Both the position numbers and the translations under genes were made by a program. Below are positions 26,253-33,542 of a DNA stretch of 46,752 nucleotides, piece after piece. Position 1 is the first letter of the stretch, and each line of letters opens with the position of its first letter. Below the pieces are notes generated by a model. That model worked only from the letters and a program-made list of their open reading frames with translations. It made no database searches and was not told the origin of the DNA. The DNA comes from Acidobacteriaceae bacterium. GTDB taxonomy: Bacteria > Acidobacteriota > Terriglobia > Bryobacterales > Bryobacteraceae. The stretch covers positions 1-46,752 of the forward strand of contig JAFAMD010000070.1 in NCBI GenBank assembly GCA_019233755.1. The letters are read 5' to 3'.

Positions 26253-27836
26253 ATGCTCGCGTCGGCAACCACCCGCTATCCAGCCGGACAGCGAAATCTA
26301 CACAAGAATCGCCGGTTCTGGATAGGCGTCGCGTTGGTGGTCTGCGCTGTTCCGGCCTTCTACACCATTGTCTTCAGCATCTACCGGCCATTCACAGAGC
26401 AGAATGTCATCGACGTCCTCCAGGAACGGTCACTGAGCAGTGTCACTATAGATCGCTTTCAGACTACTTACTTCCCGCCGGGCTGTGTCGCCGAGGGCGT
26501 AAAGTTCCTGCGCATAAAACGGAAAGACAAGCCGCCGCTTATCACCATCCGGAGACTCGTCATTTCCGCCAGCTATCCTTCGCTTCTCACATTTCAACGG
26601 CGCCTTAGTAATGTTCGTATGATTGGACTCCACGTCGCCGTTCCAGCAAAGCAACCACCAGGCGAGCCGAGTCCGGCAATGCCGTTAACATACAGCACTT
26701 CGAAAGGCTCGATGCCCATCGATAACCTCTATGCCGATGGCGCTGTTCTCGATTTCTATCGCACCTCATCCCCGAAGCCGCTCCGCATTACCGTGAAGAG
26801 ACTCGCGATGCACCACGTCGGGGCCAATACGGCTTTTAATTACAGCGTCGTGCTCTACAATTCGGCACTTCCCGGTTTGATTCAATGCTCGGGTTCCTTC
26901 GGTCCCTGGAATCCAAAAAACCCCGGCAGCACCCCTGTGCGCGGCGATTTCACTTACACAAATGCAACCCTCCGGTCGTTGAAAGAGGTAAGCGGCACGC
27001 TATCAAGCAAAGGCACCTTTCAGGGCGACCTCGGGCGCATCAATGCGGCGGGAAAGGCGCGGATCCCAAATTTCACGCTGCCTGATACCAGCCACCAACG
27101 CCCGCTAGCCGTCGATTATCAGATTGCTGTCGACGCACTTGACGGCGATATCGAGCTAAGCCGTGTGGCGGCTGCCTTCAACCGAACCACCGTGCTTATC
27201 AGCGGCTCCCTTTCCGGCATGCATGGAGAGCCCGGCAGACACCTCTCGCTTGATGTGTCTTCGAGCCATGCGCGCATAGAGGACCTGCTCGATCTTTTTA
27301 TTTCCGCAACACAGGCTCCCATGAGCGGGAATGTTTCTTTTCACCTGCGCGTTAATGCGCCGGCGTTTCCTCACGATTTCCTTCAGGCAATGACCATGAA
27401 TGGCGGTTTCGGCATCGCCGAAGGCAAGTTCTCCGACACACGGACGGAACAGGGCTTTTCCAAATTGAGCGAAAGTGCAGAATTAGGCAAGCGTGATGAC
27501 TCTGAAAACTCCGAGACCGTTCTTTCCGGCCTCAAAGGCCAACTCGCGGCAGCAGGCGGCCTCGCGCGTCTTTCCGACGTCGAGTTCCTCATTCCGGGCG
27601 CACACGCCTGGCTCGACGGCACTTATAACCTGCTGAATTACCAGACCGATCTCACCGGCGTGTTGATTACTACCGGCGACGTATCAAAGACCGAAACCGG
27701 CTTCAAGTCCTTCCTCCTCAGAGCGCTCACGCCTTTTTTCAGGCACAAAGGACACGCGAAGGTGGTCCCGTTCAAGATCACAGGCCCTTACGGTCGCACG
27801 AATATTTCCCTGGATCTCACGCGCCTGCACAAATAA
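26253..27836 (+). CDS. AsmA-like envelope protein
   Basis: From the ATG at 26253 the protein is 527 residues; an ATG at 26208 would add 15 residues and neither start has a strong ribosome-binding site. One N-terminal membrane helix (FWIGVALVVCAVPAFYTIVF) is followed by a long, beta-rich periplasmic part. The features match AsmA/YhdP-like proteins: an LQERSLSSVTIDRF strand near the start, SNVRMIGLHVAVP, and a C-terminal GTYNLLNYQTDLTGVL and KITGPYGRTNISLDL pattern. Such proteins are linked to lipid movement and outer-membrane assembly. It is divergent from the BNR gene and lies just upstream of the ECF sigma operon. Confidence 0.8.
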   Translation: MLASATTRYPAGQRNLHKNRRFWIGVALVVCAVPAFYTIVFSIYRPFTEQNVIDVLQERSLSSVTIDRFQTTYFPPGCVAEGVKFLRIKRKDKPPLITIRRLVISASYPSLLTFQRRLSNVRMIGLHVAVPAKQPPGEPSPAMPLTYSTSKGSMPIDNLYADGAVLDFYRTSSPKPLRITVKRLAMHHVGANTAFNYSVVLYNSALPGLIQCSGSFGPWNPKNPGSTPVRGDFTYTNATLRSLKEVSGTLSSKGTFQGDLGRINAAGKARIPNFTLPDTSHQRPLAVDYQIAVDALDGDIELSRVAAAFNRTTVLISGSLSGMHGEPGRHLSLDVSSSHARIEDLLDLFISATQAPMSGNVSFHLRVNAPAFPHDFLQAMTMNGGFGIAEGKFSDTRTEQGFSKLSESAELGKRDDSENSETVLSGLKGQLAAAGGLARLSDVEFLIPGAHAWLDGTYNLLNYQTDLTGVLITTGDVSKTETGFKSFLLRALTPFFRHKGHAKVVPFKITGPYGRTNISLDLTRLHK

Positions 27837-27849
27837 GCTTTTAGAACTT

Positions 27850-27877
27850 TTGCCCCGTTCCCAACGTTTTGTATATA
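27850..27877 (+). promoter_or_regulatory. Candidate promoter of the ECF sigma operon
   Basis: TTGCCC at 27850-27855 and TATATA at 27872-27877 are separated by 16 bp, close to a housekeeping promoter. The TTG that could act as an upstream start codon is part of this -35 box, which supports the downstream GTG as the real start of the sigma gene. No clear GGAAC-type ECF promoter is visible, so autoregulation is not shown by sequence. Confidence 0.4.
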
Positions 27878-27918
27878 GTCGCCGTCTAATACGCGACAAA
27901 AGAGAACAGGAAAAGACC

Positions 27919-28479
27919 GTGTGGGAGATCGGATTGCAGCTCCGATTCGCCGCTAGTTTGCCAGATAATCCGACTGATGCCGAACTTGCAACCGAATGCA
28001 AGCGCGGAAACCTGCGTGCTTATGAGCGCTTATATGATCTGCACTCAGCGCGCATGAAGAGTGTTGCTTTTCACATGCTCGGCAGCCACGCCGATGCGGA
28101 GGACGCGGTGCAAGAAACGTTCCTCAAGGTGTATAAAGCCGTATCCGCCTTTGAAGGTCAATCCTCGCTAGCGACCTGGATATATCGCATCCTCATTAAC
28201 TGCTGCTATGACGTTTTACGCAGGCAGCAGCGCCGCGCCGAAGCTTCCCCTATCCGAGACCATCCATCGCATTCTGATCTTCCTTTGAAGATTGCGCTGC
28301 GAGGGGCGCTGTCGGCCCTAAATGAACGGCAGCGCCTCGTTTTTCTTCTGTTCGAGGTCGAAGGCCTGAAGCACTCCGAGATCGCAGGCATTCTCGAAGT
28401 GCCAGAAGGCACCTCGCGAAGTTGGCTGTTCGAAGCCAAGCGCGAATTGAAGCGCATGCTGACGGAGTCCGCCGTATGA
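27919..28479 (+). CDS. ECF (sigma-70 family) RNA polymerase sigma factor
   Basis: The protein is 186 residues from the GTG at 27919, which has AGGA seven bases upstream. Region 2 is clear: AYERLYDLHSARMKSVAFHML, then DAEDAVQETFLKVYKAVSAFEGQSSLATWIYRI, the segment that binds core polymerase and the -10 element. Region 4 is LSALNERQRLVFLLFEVEGLKHSEIAGILEVPEGTSRSWLFEAKREL, a helix-turn-helix for the -35 element. Regions 3 and 1.1 are absent, as expected for ECF factors. The stop codon overlaps the ATG of the anti-sigma gene (ATGA). Confidence 0.93.
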   Translation: MWEIGLQLRFAASLPDNPTDAELATECKRGNLRAYERLYDLHSARMKSVAFHMLGSHADAEDAVQETFLKVYKAVSAFEGQSSLATWIYRILINCCYDVLRRQQRRAEASPIRDHPSHSDLPLKIALRGALSALNERQRLVFLLFEVEGLKHSEIAGILEVPEGTSRSWLFEAKRELKRMLTESAV

Positions 28480-29150
28480 AATTCGAATGTGGCGATCTCG
28501 AGCGCGCGTTCGAGCACGCGCAGCTGATGCCGGAGGCCCGCGAACATCTGAAGCATTGCGCTGCTTGCCGCAAGGAATATCGGCTGTGGAATGAAATCTC
28601 GAGCACAGCGCGCGAGTTGCACGAAGAATGGGATACTCCCGCGCTCTGGCCAGCCATTCGCGATGTCCTCGGCAAGCTGCCGAATCCGCAAGGCAGGCGC
28701 CCCTGGTGGGCCGCTCAGAGGACTTGGATGCTTACCGCCGCCGCGGTCGTCCTGGCTTCCACCGTTGGCGTCTTCAGCGTGGCCCCATGGCAGCAACATC
28801 CGCCCCAAGAGGGGCAGGAACCGGCTGCAGTTCGGCCCCTTGCTAGTTCCGGGAACCGCGATCTGCTTACCGAACAGGCACTTGCAGAAGTGGAGCGCAC
28901 CGAGTCCGCTTACCGCCAATCCATCGACAAGCTCTCGCATCTTGCGCAATCCGAACTTCTCAAGCCGCGGTCCACTGCCGGAGTGAACTGCAAGGAAAAG
29001 CTCAAACTCCTTGACGATGCCATTGCCGAAACCCGCGCGAACCTGGAACAGAATCGCTACAACATGCGTCTGCAAACCGCGCTTGCGGACCTCTACCGCG
29101 AGAAGAAACAGGCTCTTCAGGAGTTGCTCACCAGTGATCAGAAAAACTAG
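28476..29150 (+). CDS. Zinc-type (zf-HC2) transmembrane anti-sigma factor
   Basis: The protein is 224 residues. The N-terminal anti-sigma domain carries the ZAS motif HLKHCAAC (H-x3-C-x2-C, about residues 25-32), which binds zinc and the sigma factor. A single membrane helix follows (TWMLTAAAVVLASTVGVF, about residues 85-105). The C-terminal 110 residues are helical and probably extracytoplasmic, with a coiled-coil-like segment (LDDAIAETRANLEQNRYNMR). It would hold the sigma factor inactive until an envelope signal releases it. The start is set by the ATGA overlap with the sigma gene, and the end overlaps the next gene. Confidence 0.88.
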   Translation: MKFECGDLERAFEHAQLMPEAREHLKHCAACRKEYRLWNEISSTARELHEEWDTPALWPAIRDVLGKLPNPQGRRPWWAAQRTWMLTAAAVVLASTVGVFSVAPWQQHPPQEGQEPAAVRPLASSGNRDLLTEQALAEVERTESAYRQSIDKLSHLAQSELLKPRSTAGVNCKEKLKLLDDAIAETRANLEQNRYNMRLQTALADLYREKKQALQELLTSDQKN

Positions 29151-30612
29151 TTGCCTGCTGTTCGGTTTATTGATTGCCTGCGCCGCCTTCGCGCGCGAAG
29201 AATATACCCGGACTTTCGACAAAACGCTTACCCTCCAGCGCGGGCAGCATCTCTTTATCGAACACAAGTTTGGAGACGTTGTCATCCGAACCCATCCGCA
29301 GCCGGAGATCGTCCTGCATGCCCTTATTCATGTATCCGCCGGCAGCTTGAATGAAGCCAAGTCCTATGCCGATCGGATCGAAATCCTGGTTGAGCCCTCC
29401 TCGTCGGAACTATCCATCCGCACGCGGTACCCGGAATCTCGCACCGGCGTCTTGAACTTCCGTAACGTGTCTTATTCCGTCCGCTACGAGATCACTATGC
29501 CGGAGACCGCGCCGCTCGAAATCCGCAACGGGTTCGGTGCGGTCTCCGTCGCCGGCTTAAAGGCCAATAGCCAGATCACAAATTCCCACTGCGATATCGA
29601 ACTGCGGGATTGCCGTGGTGTCCAGCATCTTGAAGATTCCTTCGGCTCGGTTCGTGTATTGAACAACACGGGTGACGTCTTCGTTGAGAACACCAACGGC
29701 CCTGTTGATGCTTCCGATATCTCCGGCGCCCTTTCCATTCGCGACCGATTCGCCAGCATCAATGCCGCTCGCATCGCCCATGGCGTCACGATAGTCAACA
29801 ACAACGGCTCGGTACAGGTGAACGAATCCGGCGGCGCTGGGACCATCAGGAACTCGTTTGGCTCAGTCACTGTTAGCAACTTCCACGGGGACCTCACCGT
29901 CAACAATGCAAACGGGGCTGTTGAAGCCGGTCATGTCGACGGTGCCGCTGAACTGAACACGACGTTCGGTCAGGTGATGTTCTCTTACATTACCCGGCAG
30001 CTTTCTATTCGCGCCAACAACTCCAAAATCGAGGGCGGGCACGTCGGCGGCCCGCTTAATATTGTTAATTCCTTCGGGTCTGTTACCGTCAATGACGTTC
30101 AGGCGAGCCATATTCAGTCCGGCAACGGCGGAATCACGATCTCGAAAGCGGGTGGCGCCGCGAACGTGAAAACCAGTTTCGCTCCGGTAGAAGCCACTGA
30201 TGTAAGCGGCCTGGTATCCGTGCAAAATCAGAACGGGGGCGTCAAAGTATCTCGCGCGCGCGGGGTGCAAATCGTGACCAGCTTTTCCCCCGTCCACGTC
30301 GAAGCCATCGATGGACCGGTCCAGATCGAAAACCGGAACGGCAACGTTGATGCATGGACAACGGCCCGCGGCGCCTGCCAACCGGTCATTATTCACACCT
30401 CGTTCTCGCCCATTCGCGTCCGTTTGCCGACCGATGCCAGCTATCGCGTCTACGCCAAAACGTCCTTCGCCAAGATTCATACAGATTTTCCGCTCGTCGT
30501 CTCCGGCGGCCTTTCGACCGACGACCTCAATGGCGCCATTGGCAGCGGGGCGTGCGAAATGCGCCTGACCGACAATAACGGCGCGATCGAAATCCTGAAG
30601 TCGGGCTCCTGA
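29134..30612 (+). CDS. DUF4097-type exported beta-repeat protein
   Basis: The protein is 492 residues from the GTG at 29134, with AGGAG ten bases upstream and a 17 bp overlap with the anti-sigma gene. The signal peptide is plain (TSCLLFGLLIACAAFA). The body is a long right-handed beta-helix-like repeat in which Phe-Gly/Ser turns (SFGSVRV, SFGSVTV, SFAPVEA, SFSPVHV) alternate with Asn-Gly turns (NTNGPVDA, NNNGSVQV, NANGAVEA, NQNGGVKV, NRNGNVDA). A DUF4097-like C-terminus follows with another NNGAIEIL. Genes of this family often sit beside ECF/anti-sigma pairs. It is probably the envelope effector or sensor of the operon; its ligand is unknown. Confidence 0.85.
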   Translation: MIRKTSCLLFGLLIACAAFAREEYTRTFDKTLTLQRGQHLFIEHKFGDVVIRTHPQPEIVLHALIHVSAGSLNEAKSYADRIEILVEPSSSELSIRTRYPESRTGVLNFRNVSYSVRYEITMPETAPLEIRNGFGAVSVAGLKANSQITNSHCDIELRDCRGVQHLEDSFGSVRVLNNTGDVFVENTNGPVDASDISGALSIRDRFASINAARIAHGVTIVNNNGSVQVNESGGAGTIRNSFGSVTVSNFHGDLTVNNANGAVEAGHVDGAAELNTTFGQVMFSYITRQLSIRANNSKIEGGHVGGPLNIVNSFGSVTVNDVQASHIQSGNGGITISKAGGAANVKTSFAPVEATDVSGLVSVQNQNGGVKVSRARGVQIVTSFSPVHVEAIDGPVQIENRNGNVDAWTTARGACQPVIIHTSFSPIRVRLPTDASYRVYAKTSFAKIHTDFPLVVSGGLSTDDLNGAIGSGACEMRLTDNNGAIEILKSGS

Positions 30613-30674
30613 GGGATTTTCGCTTCGCATCTGGCAAACTCAATAGGCACCCTCTTTTCACGATCTTTGCCACC

Positions 30675-30944
30675 ATGCTGAAGCTCGGCTCTGTACGTTT
30701 TCGCGCGAAATGCGCGCGCCACCCAAAATTCAACCCGGCTCGGGAAGGACTCGCGGCGATCAGGGGCGCTTGTCCCAAGTGCCATCTCCTGCTGGATATC
30801 TTCGAAATGCATCAGAGGCTCGTAGGGCTCATGCGCCAGGCTGTTCCCCCGCGCGAAACTCCGGCGAAAGCGTCCGGGGCATCTGGTAACCAGCTTCCGC
30901 TCTTTTCTTCGGATGTCGAACCCGCCGCCGCTGCCGGCGATTGA
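30675..30944 (+). CDS. Small protein with CxxC pair, possible zinc ribbon
   Basis: The 89-residue protein contains a lone Cys followed by HPKFNPAREG, then GACPKCHLLLDIFEMHQRLVGLMRQ. The order Cys-x2-HP(K/R)(F/Y)NP ... G(x)C-x2-C ... helix suggests a small zinc-binding fold followed by an amphipathic helix. I recall similar uncharacterised proteins in Acidobacteria, but I cannot name a family. The 30 C-terminal residues are low complexity. No strong ribosome-binding site precedes the ATG. Confidence 0.5.
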   Translation: MLKLGSVRFRAKCARHPKFNPAREGLAAIRGACPKCHLLLDIFEMHQRLVGLMRQAVPPRETPAKASGASGNQLPLFSSDVEPAAAAGD

Positions 30945-31013
30945 GCTACATTCAATTCCAGAGCCACTTTCGCCAGAGCGGGCGCGAAGGCTTGTAAGGA
31001 GCGCGTAAACTGC

Positions 31014-32168
31014 ATGGCATCTCGAGCCGGAATCGAACCAGCAGTAGAGTCCTTCCCTCCTCACGCAAGCCCAGTTTTCGGCGAGCGCCTCGTTTCCCTG
31101 GACGCTTTTCGCGGCCTGACCATGCTCCTCATGGTCATCGTCAACAGCTCCGGCCCTGCTGTCTACTACCAGCTCCGGCATGCCGAATGGAATGGGTGGA
31201 CACTCGCGGATACCGTCTACCCTTCCTTCCTCTGGATCGTTGGCGTCGCGATCACGCTCGCGCTCGGTAAGCGTCTGTCCCAGGGCATCCCACGGTCGAG
31301 GCTGGTGGCGCAGATTTTTCGCCGCTCGGCCGTGATTTACGCGCTCGGGCTGTTCATTTACCTGTTCCCGAATTTTGATTTCGTCACCATGCGGATCCCT
31401 GGCGTTCTGCAGCGTATCGCGATCTGCTATTGCATTGCTGCATTGCTCTACCTGTATTCGGACGTGCGGGGTCAAATCATGTGGGTCATCGGTCTCCTCG
31501 CCGCATATTGGCTCGCAATGAAGCTCATTCCCGCACCGGGCTTCGCCGCTGGAGACCTGACGCTACAGGGCAATCTCGCCCACTACGTGGATCATCTCGT
31601 CTACGGGCGTCACAATTGGAGCCAAACCAAAACGTGGGATCCGGAAGGCGTCCTCAGTACGGCGCCGGCGATTGCGACGACCCTTCTCGGCGTCCTTAGC
31701 GGCTATGTGCTTCAGCTAAGGCGCCCTTTGGCCGAGCGCTGCGTCTGGCTCCTCATTGGCGGCATTTGCCTCCTGTTTGCCGGACTCATCTGCAGCATCT
31801 GGCTGCCAATTAACAAGAATCTCTGGACGAGCTCCTTTGCACTCTTCATGGCCGGTCTCGACGGCCTCGTTTTCTCCGGCTTTCTGTGGCTGATCGATGG
31901 TTGTGGCTACCGGCGCGCGGTTCAGCCATTGGTCATTCTGGGCATGAACGCCATAGCGGTTTATCTGTTCTCGGAGATTCTTCCGGAAACCATACTTTTT
32001 GTGCACTCTCATGTCAGCGGCCCGGGCGAATCTCTTGAAACGTCTCTTTTCAGCACGCGCTTTTTCCCGCCCTCGTTACTGGCGCTGCTCTACGCTCTGG
32101 TTTTTGCCGCCTTTATGTACGGCTTCGCGTGGGCCCTTTACCGCAAGCGCTGGTTTCTGCGGGTATGA
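31014..32168 (+). CDS. NagX-type transmembrane acyltransferase (heparan-alpha-glucosaminide N-acetyltransferase-like)
   Basis: The 384-residue membrane protein has about ten hydrophobic helices. The conserved opening RLVSLDAFRGLTMLLMVIVN (about residue 25) and the TLADTVYPSFLWIVGVAITLAL segment (about 60-80) define the DUF5009/HGSNAT-like group; human HGSNAT acetylates terminal glucosamine across the lysosomal membrane. A role in amino-sugar acylation is likely, with unknown substrate. The first 18 residues (MASRAGIEPA...) are non-homologous and are encoded by DNA that resembles a reversed tRNA 3' end, so the true start could differ. Confidence 0.85.
   Translation: MASRAGIEPAVESFPPHASPVFGERLVSLDAFRGLTMLLMVIVNSSGPAVYYQLRHAEWNGWTLADTVYPSFLWIVGVAITLALGKRLSQGIPRSRLVAQIFRRSAVIYALGLFIYLFPNFDFVTMRIPGVLQRIAICYCIAALLYLYSDVRGQIMWVIGLLAAYWLAMKLIPAPGFAAGDLTLQGNLAHYVDHLVYGRHNWSQTKTWDPEGVLSTAPAIATTLLGVLSGYVLQLRRPLAERCVWLLIGGICLLFAGLICSIWLPINKNLWTSSFALFMAGLDGLVFSGFLWLIDGCGYRRAVQPLVILGMNAIAVYLFSEILPETILFVHSHVSGPGESLETSLFSTRFFPPSLLALLYALVFAAFMYGFAWALYRKRWFLRV
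31015..31042 (-). other. tRNA 3'-end-like relic (T-arm, acceptor strand, CCA)
   Basis: On the minus strand, 31042-31026 is a perfect T-arm: stem GCTGG/CCGGC and loop TTCGATT. It continues into a 7-base acceptor-like strand TCGAGAT, a discriminator G and CCA (31017-31015). No matching D-arm, anticodon arm or 5' acceptor strand is found upstream on that strand, so it is not a working tRNA. It could be a recombination scar or chance; the parent tRNA cannot be named. Confidence 0.35.
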
Positions 32169-32193
32169 CCGTGAAGGACTTCCTTGCACCTGC

Positions 32194-32814
32194 TTAAAGC
32201 CGAATGGCGACCGATACCCCGTCTCGGATTGGAAGCTGCGTGGTATAAAACTGTGGCGACTCGAACAGGCGCCGGTTAAACAGGCACACTGCGGCATCGG
32301 TTGCTTCCTGCGGATGAAGAACACGCCCGTGCCACAGAGTGTTATCTGTAACGAACAGGCCGCCCGGTTTGATCCGGTCCGGCACAGCATCCAGCACTGC
32401 GGGGTAGCCGTCCTTATCAACATCGTTGAAGATCAGGTCAAAAGTACCGGGCACAGAGGCCAAGGCGGTTAGCGCATCGCCAACGTGTACGCTGATTCGC
32501 GAGGCGACGCCGGCGCGTTCGAAATAACCGCGCGCCCGTTCGGCATTTGCCGGGCTGCCGTCTGAGTAATGCACCTCAGCGTCGGGGCCGGCCGCGCGAA
32601 CAAGCCAGATGGTCGAGTAGCCGACTGCCGACCCAAGCTCAAAAATCCTTTTCGCTTTTGTCATCTTCACCAAAGCTGTCAAGAAGCGTGCTACCGCGGG
32701 TCCGATGATGGGGATTTTGTGCTCGGCCGCATATGCCTCGATTTCCGCCAGCACCTCATCGCGCGGTGGAAGCAAATCGTGCATGTACTGTTCAATATTC
32801 GGATCGGTGATCAT
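32194..32814 (-). CDS. SAM-dependent O-methyltransferase, family 3 (CCoAOMT-like)
   Basis: The 206-residue protein matches bacterial metal-dependent O-methyltransferases. Motif I, which binds S-adenosylmethionine, is RIFELGSAVGYSTIWLVRA near residue 57. Later come the conserved DLIFNDVDKDGYPAVLDAV, where DVDK supplies metal ligands and replaces the usual DADK, and GGLFVTDNTLWHGRV. Substrates are usually catechol-type phenols. The C-terminal FYTTQLPIRDGVSVAIRL is typical. It converges on the NagX-like gene with 25 bp between. Confidence 0.88.
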   Translation of the reverse strand: MITDPNIEQYMHDLLPPRDEVLAEIEAYAAEHKIPIIGPAVARFLTALVKMTKAKRIFELGSAVGYSTIWLVRAAGPDAEVHYSDGSPANAERARGYFERAGVASRISVHVGDALTALASVPGTFDLIFNDVDKDGYPAVLDAVPDRIKPGGLFVTDNTLWHGRVLHPQEATDAAVCLFNRRLFESPQFYTTQLPIRDGVSVAIRL

Positions 32815-32849
32815 TACTTGCGAAACTCCAGAGTGCCCTATTTCGAGCG

Positions 32850-33050
32850 GATGCCGACATGAAGGTTATCATGCGCGAAAAGGCGCCCGGCTTCTCAGGA
32901 GCTGGCCGTGTCGCTTCCCAGTACCGTCTTAAAAGCAACGCCGGATAATGTGAACCTTCTTCGACACGGAGCAGGTCATCGAATGCGTCCCGGATAGCGG
33001 TCATGATGCGTAGCCGTGCAGGCGCGACCGGCTGGAGAGCAGTTTCAAAA
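32850..33050 (-). pseudogene. Decayed PadR-family regulator fragment
   Basis: On the minus strand the segment DDLLRVEEGSHYPALL (about 32985-32935) matches the wing-helix signature of PadR regulators (LLRVEEGSLYPALHRL). The upstream PadR landmark LHGYA is present at 33021-33007 but in a different frame, so a frameshift separates the two. The remainder of the domain after YPAL is lost. PadR regulators of this type usually precede ABC-type permease genes in Acidobacteria; none is here. Confidence 0.5.
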
Positions 33051-33542
33051 CCAGAACATCGAGCGAGCCTTGAAGAGAGTCGGGTTTGGGCATACTATGC
33101 CATCTCGTTATATAGGTCAAAGTAAATTGCGAAGTCGGCAGCTCCCCTATTTGAACTATTCCCCGGTACTTTTCGCTGCCCTTCGTCGCTCACTTCCGAG
33201 TACAGGAGGCCTCTTTAATTGCCATCGGCGATTCGGCCCACAATAATTCGTCTGTTTGCGGCGGCTCCCGTCTGCCCGAAAATTCGCGCCGATGAGATGT
33301 CCAGATGCCCGAGTAAGACGTGTGGCGCCCTTACCGAATGCGCACTTCTTCGTGCTCCAGCACAATCATCGCCGTTCAAAATCAAGTCCGTTCTTAACAT
33401 ATTCCTTATTTCTTGCTCATGCCGCTTTAACGAAATAGTCACAATAATCCAGCTAAATCCAGCTAAATAAGATTAAATCGGCTAAATCCTAGCCCCTTCC
33501 ACCTAGTAATTGCACCTATCGGTATTTATACTTAAGTCGACT
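33051..33542. other. Intergenic region with a possible recombinase remnant and phased 10-bp repeats
   Basis: No intact gene is seen. On the minus strand a frame at 33442-33215 contains PHVLLGHLDISSARIF, which resembles the LLGHxxIxTTxxY end of tyrosine recombinases but lacks the final Tyr and any other support. Near-decamer repeats lie at 33446-33492. The following gene could start at TTG 33510, ATG 33543 or ATG 33630; no strong ribosome-binding site distinguishes them. Confidence 0.4.
33446..33492. repeat. Four to five 10-bp-phased AATCCAGCTA-like repeats
   Basis: AATCCAGCTA occurs exactly at 33446-33455 and 33456-33465, followed by diverged copies AATAAGATTA (33466-33475), AATCGGCTA (33476-33484) and AATCCTAG (33485-33492). 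The AA steps recur about once per helical turn. The block ends about 50 bp before the likely start of the giant gene, so it may be a regulator-binding or bent region; on the other strand it could be a recombinase arm site. Confidence 0.6.

Noticed and set aside
30940..30960. D-arm-like GTAGCTCAATC on the minus strand near the NagX-like gene
   Set aside because: It lies on the wrong side of the T-arm relic and has no matching acceptor or anticodon arm; probably chance.
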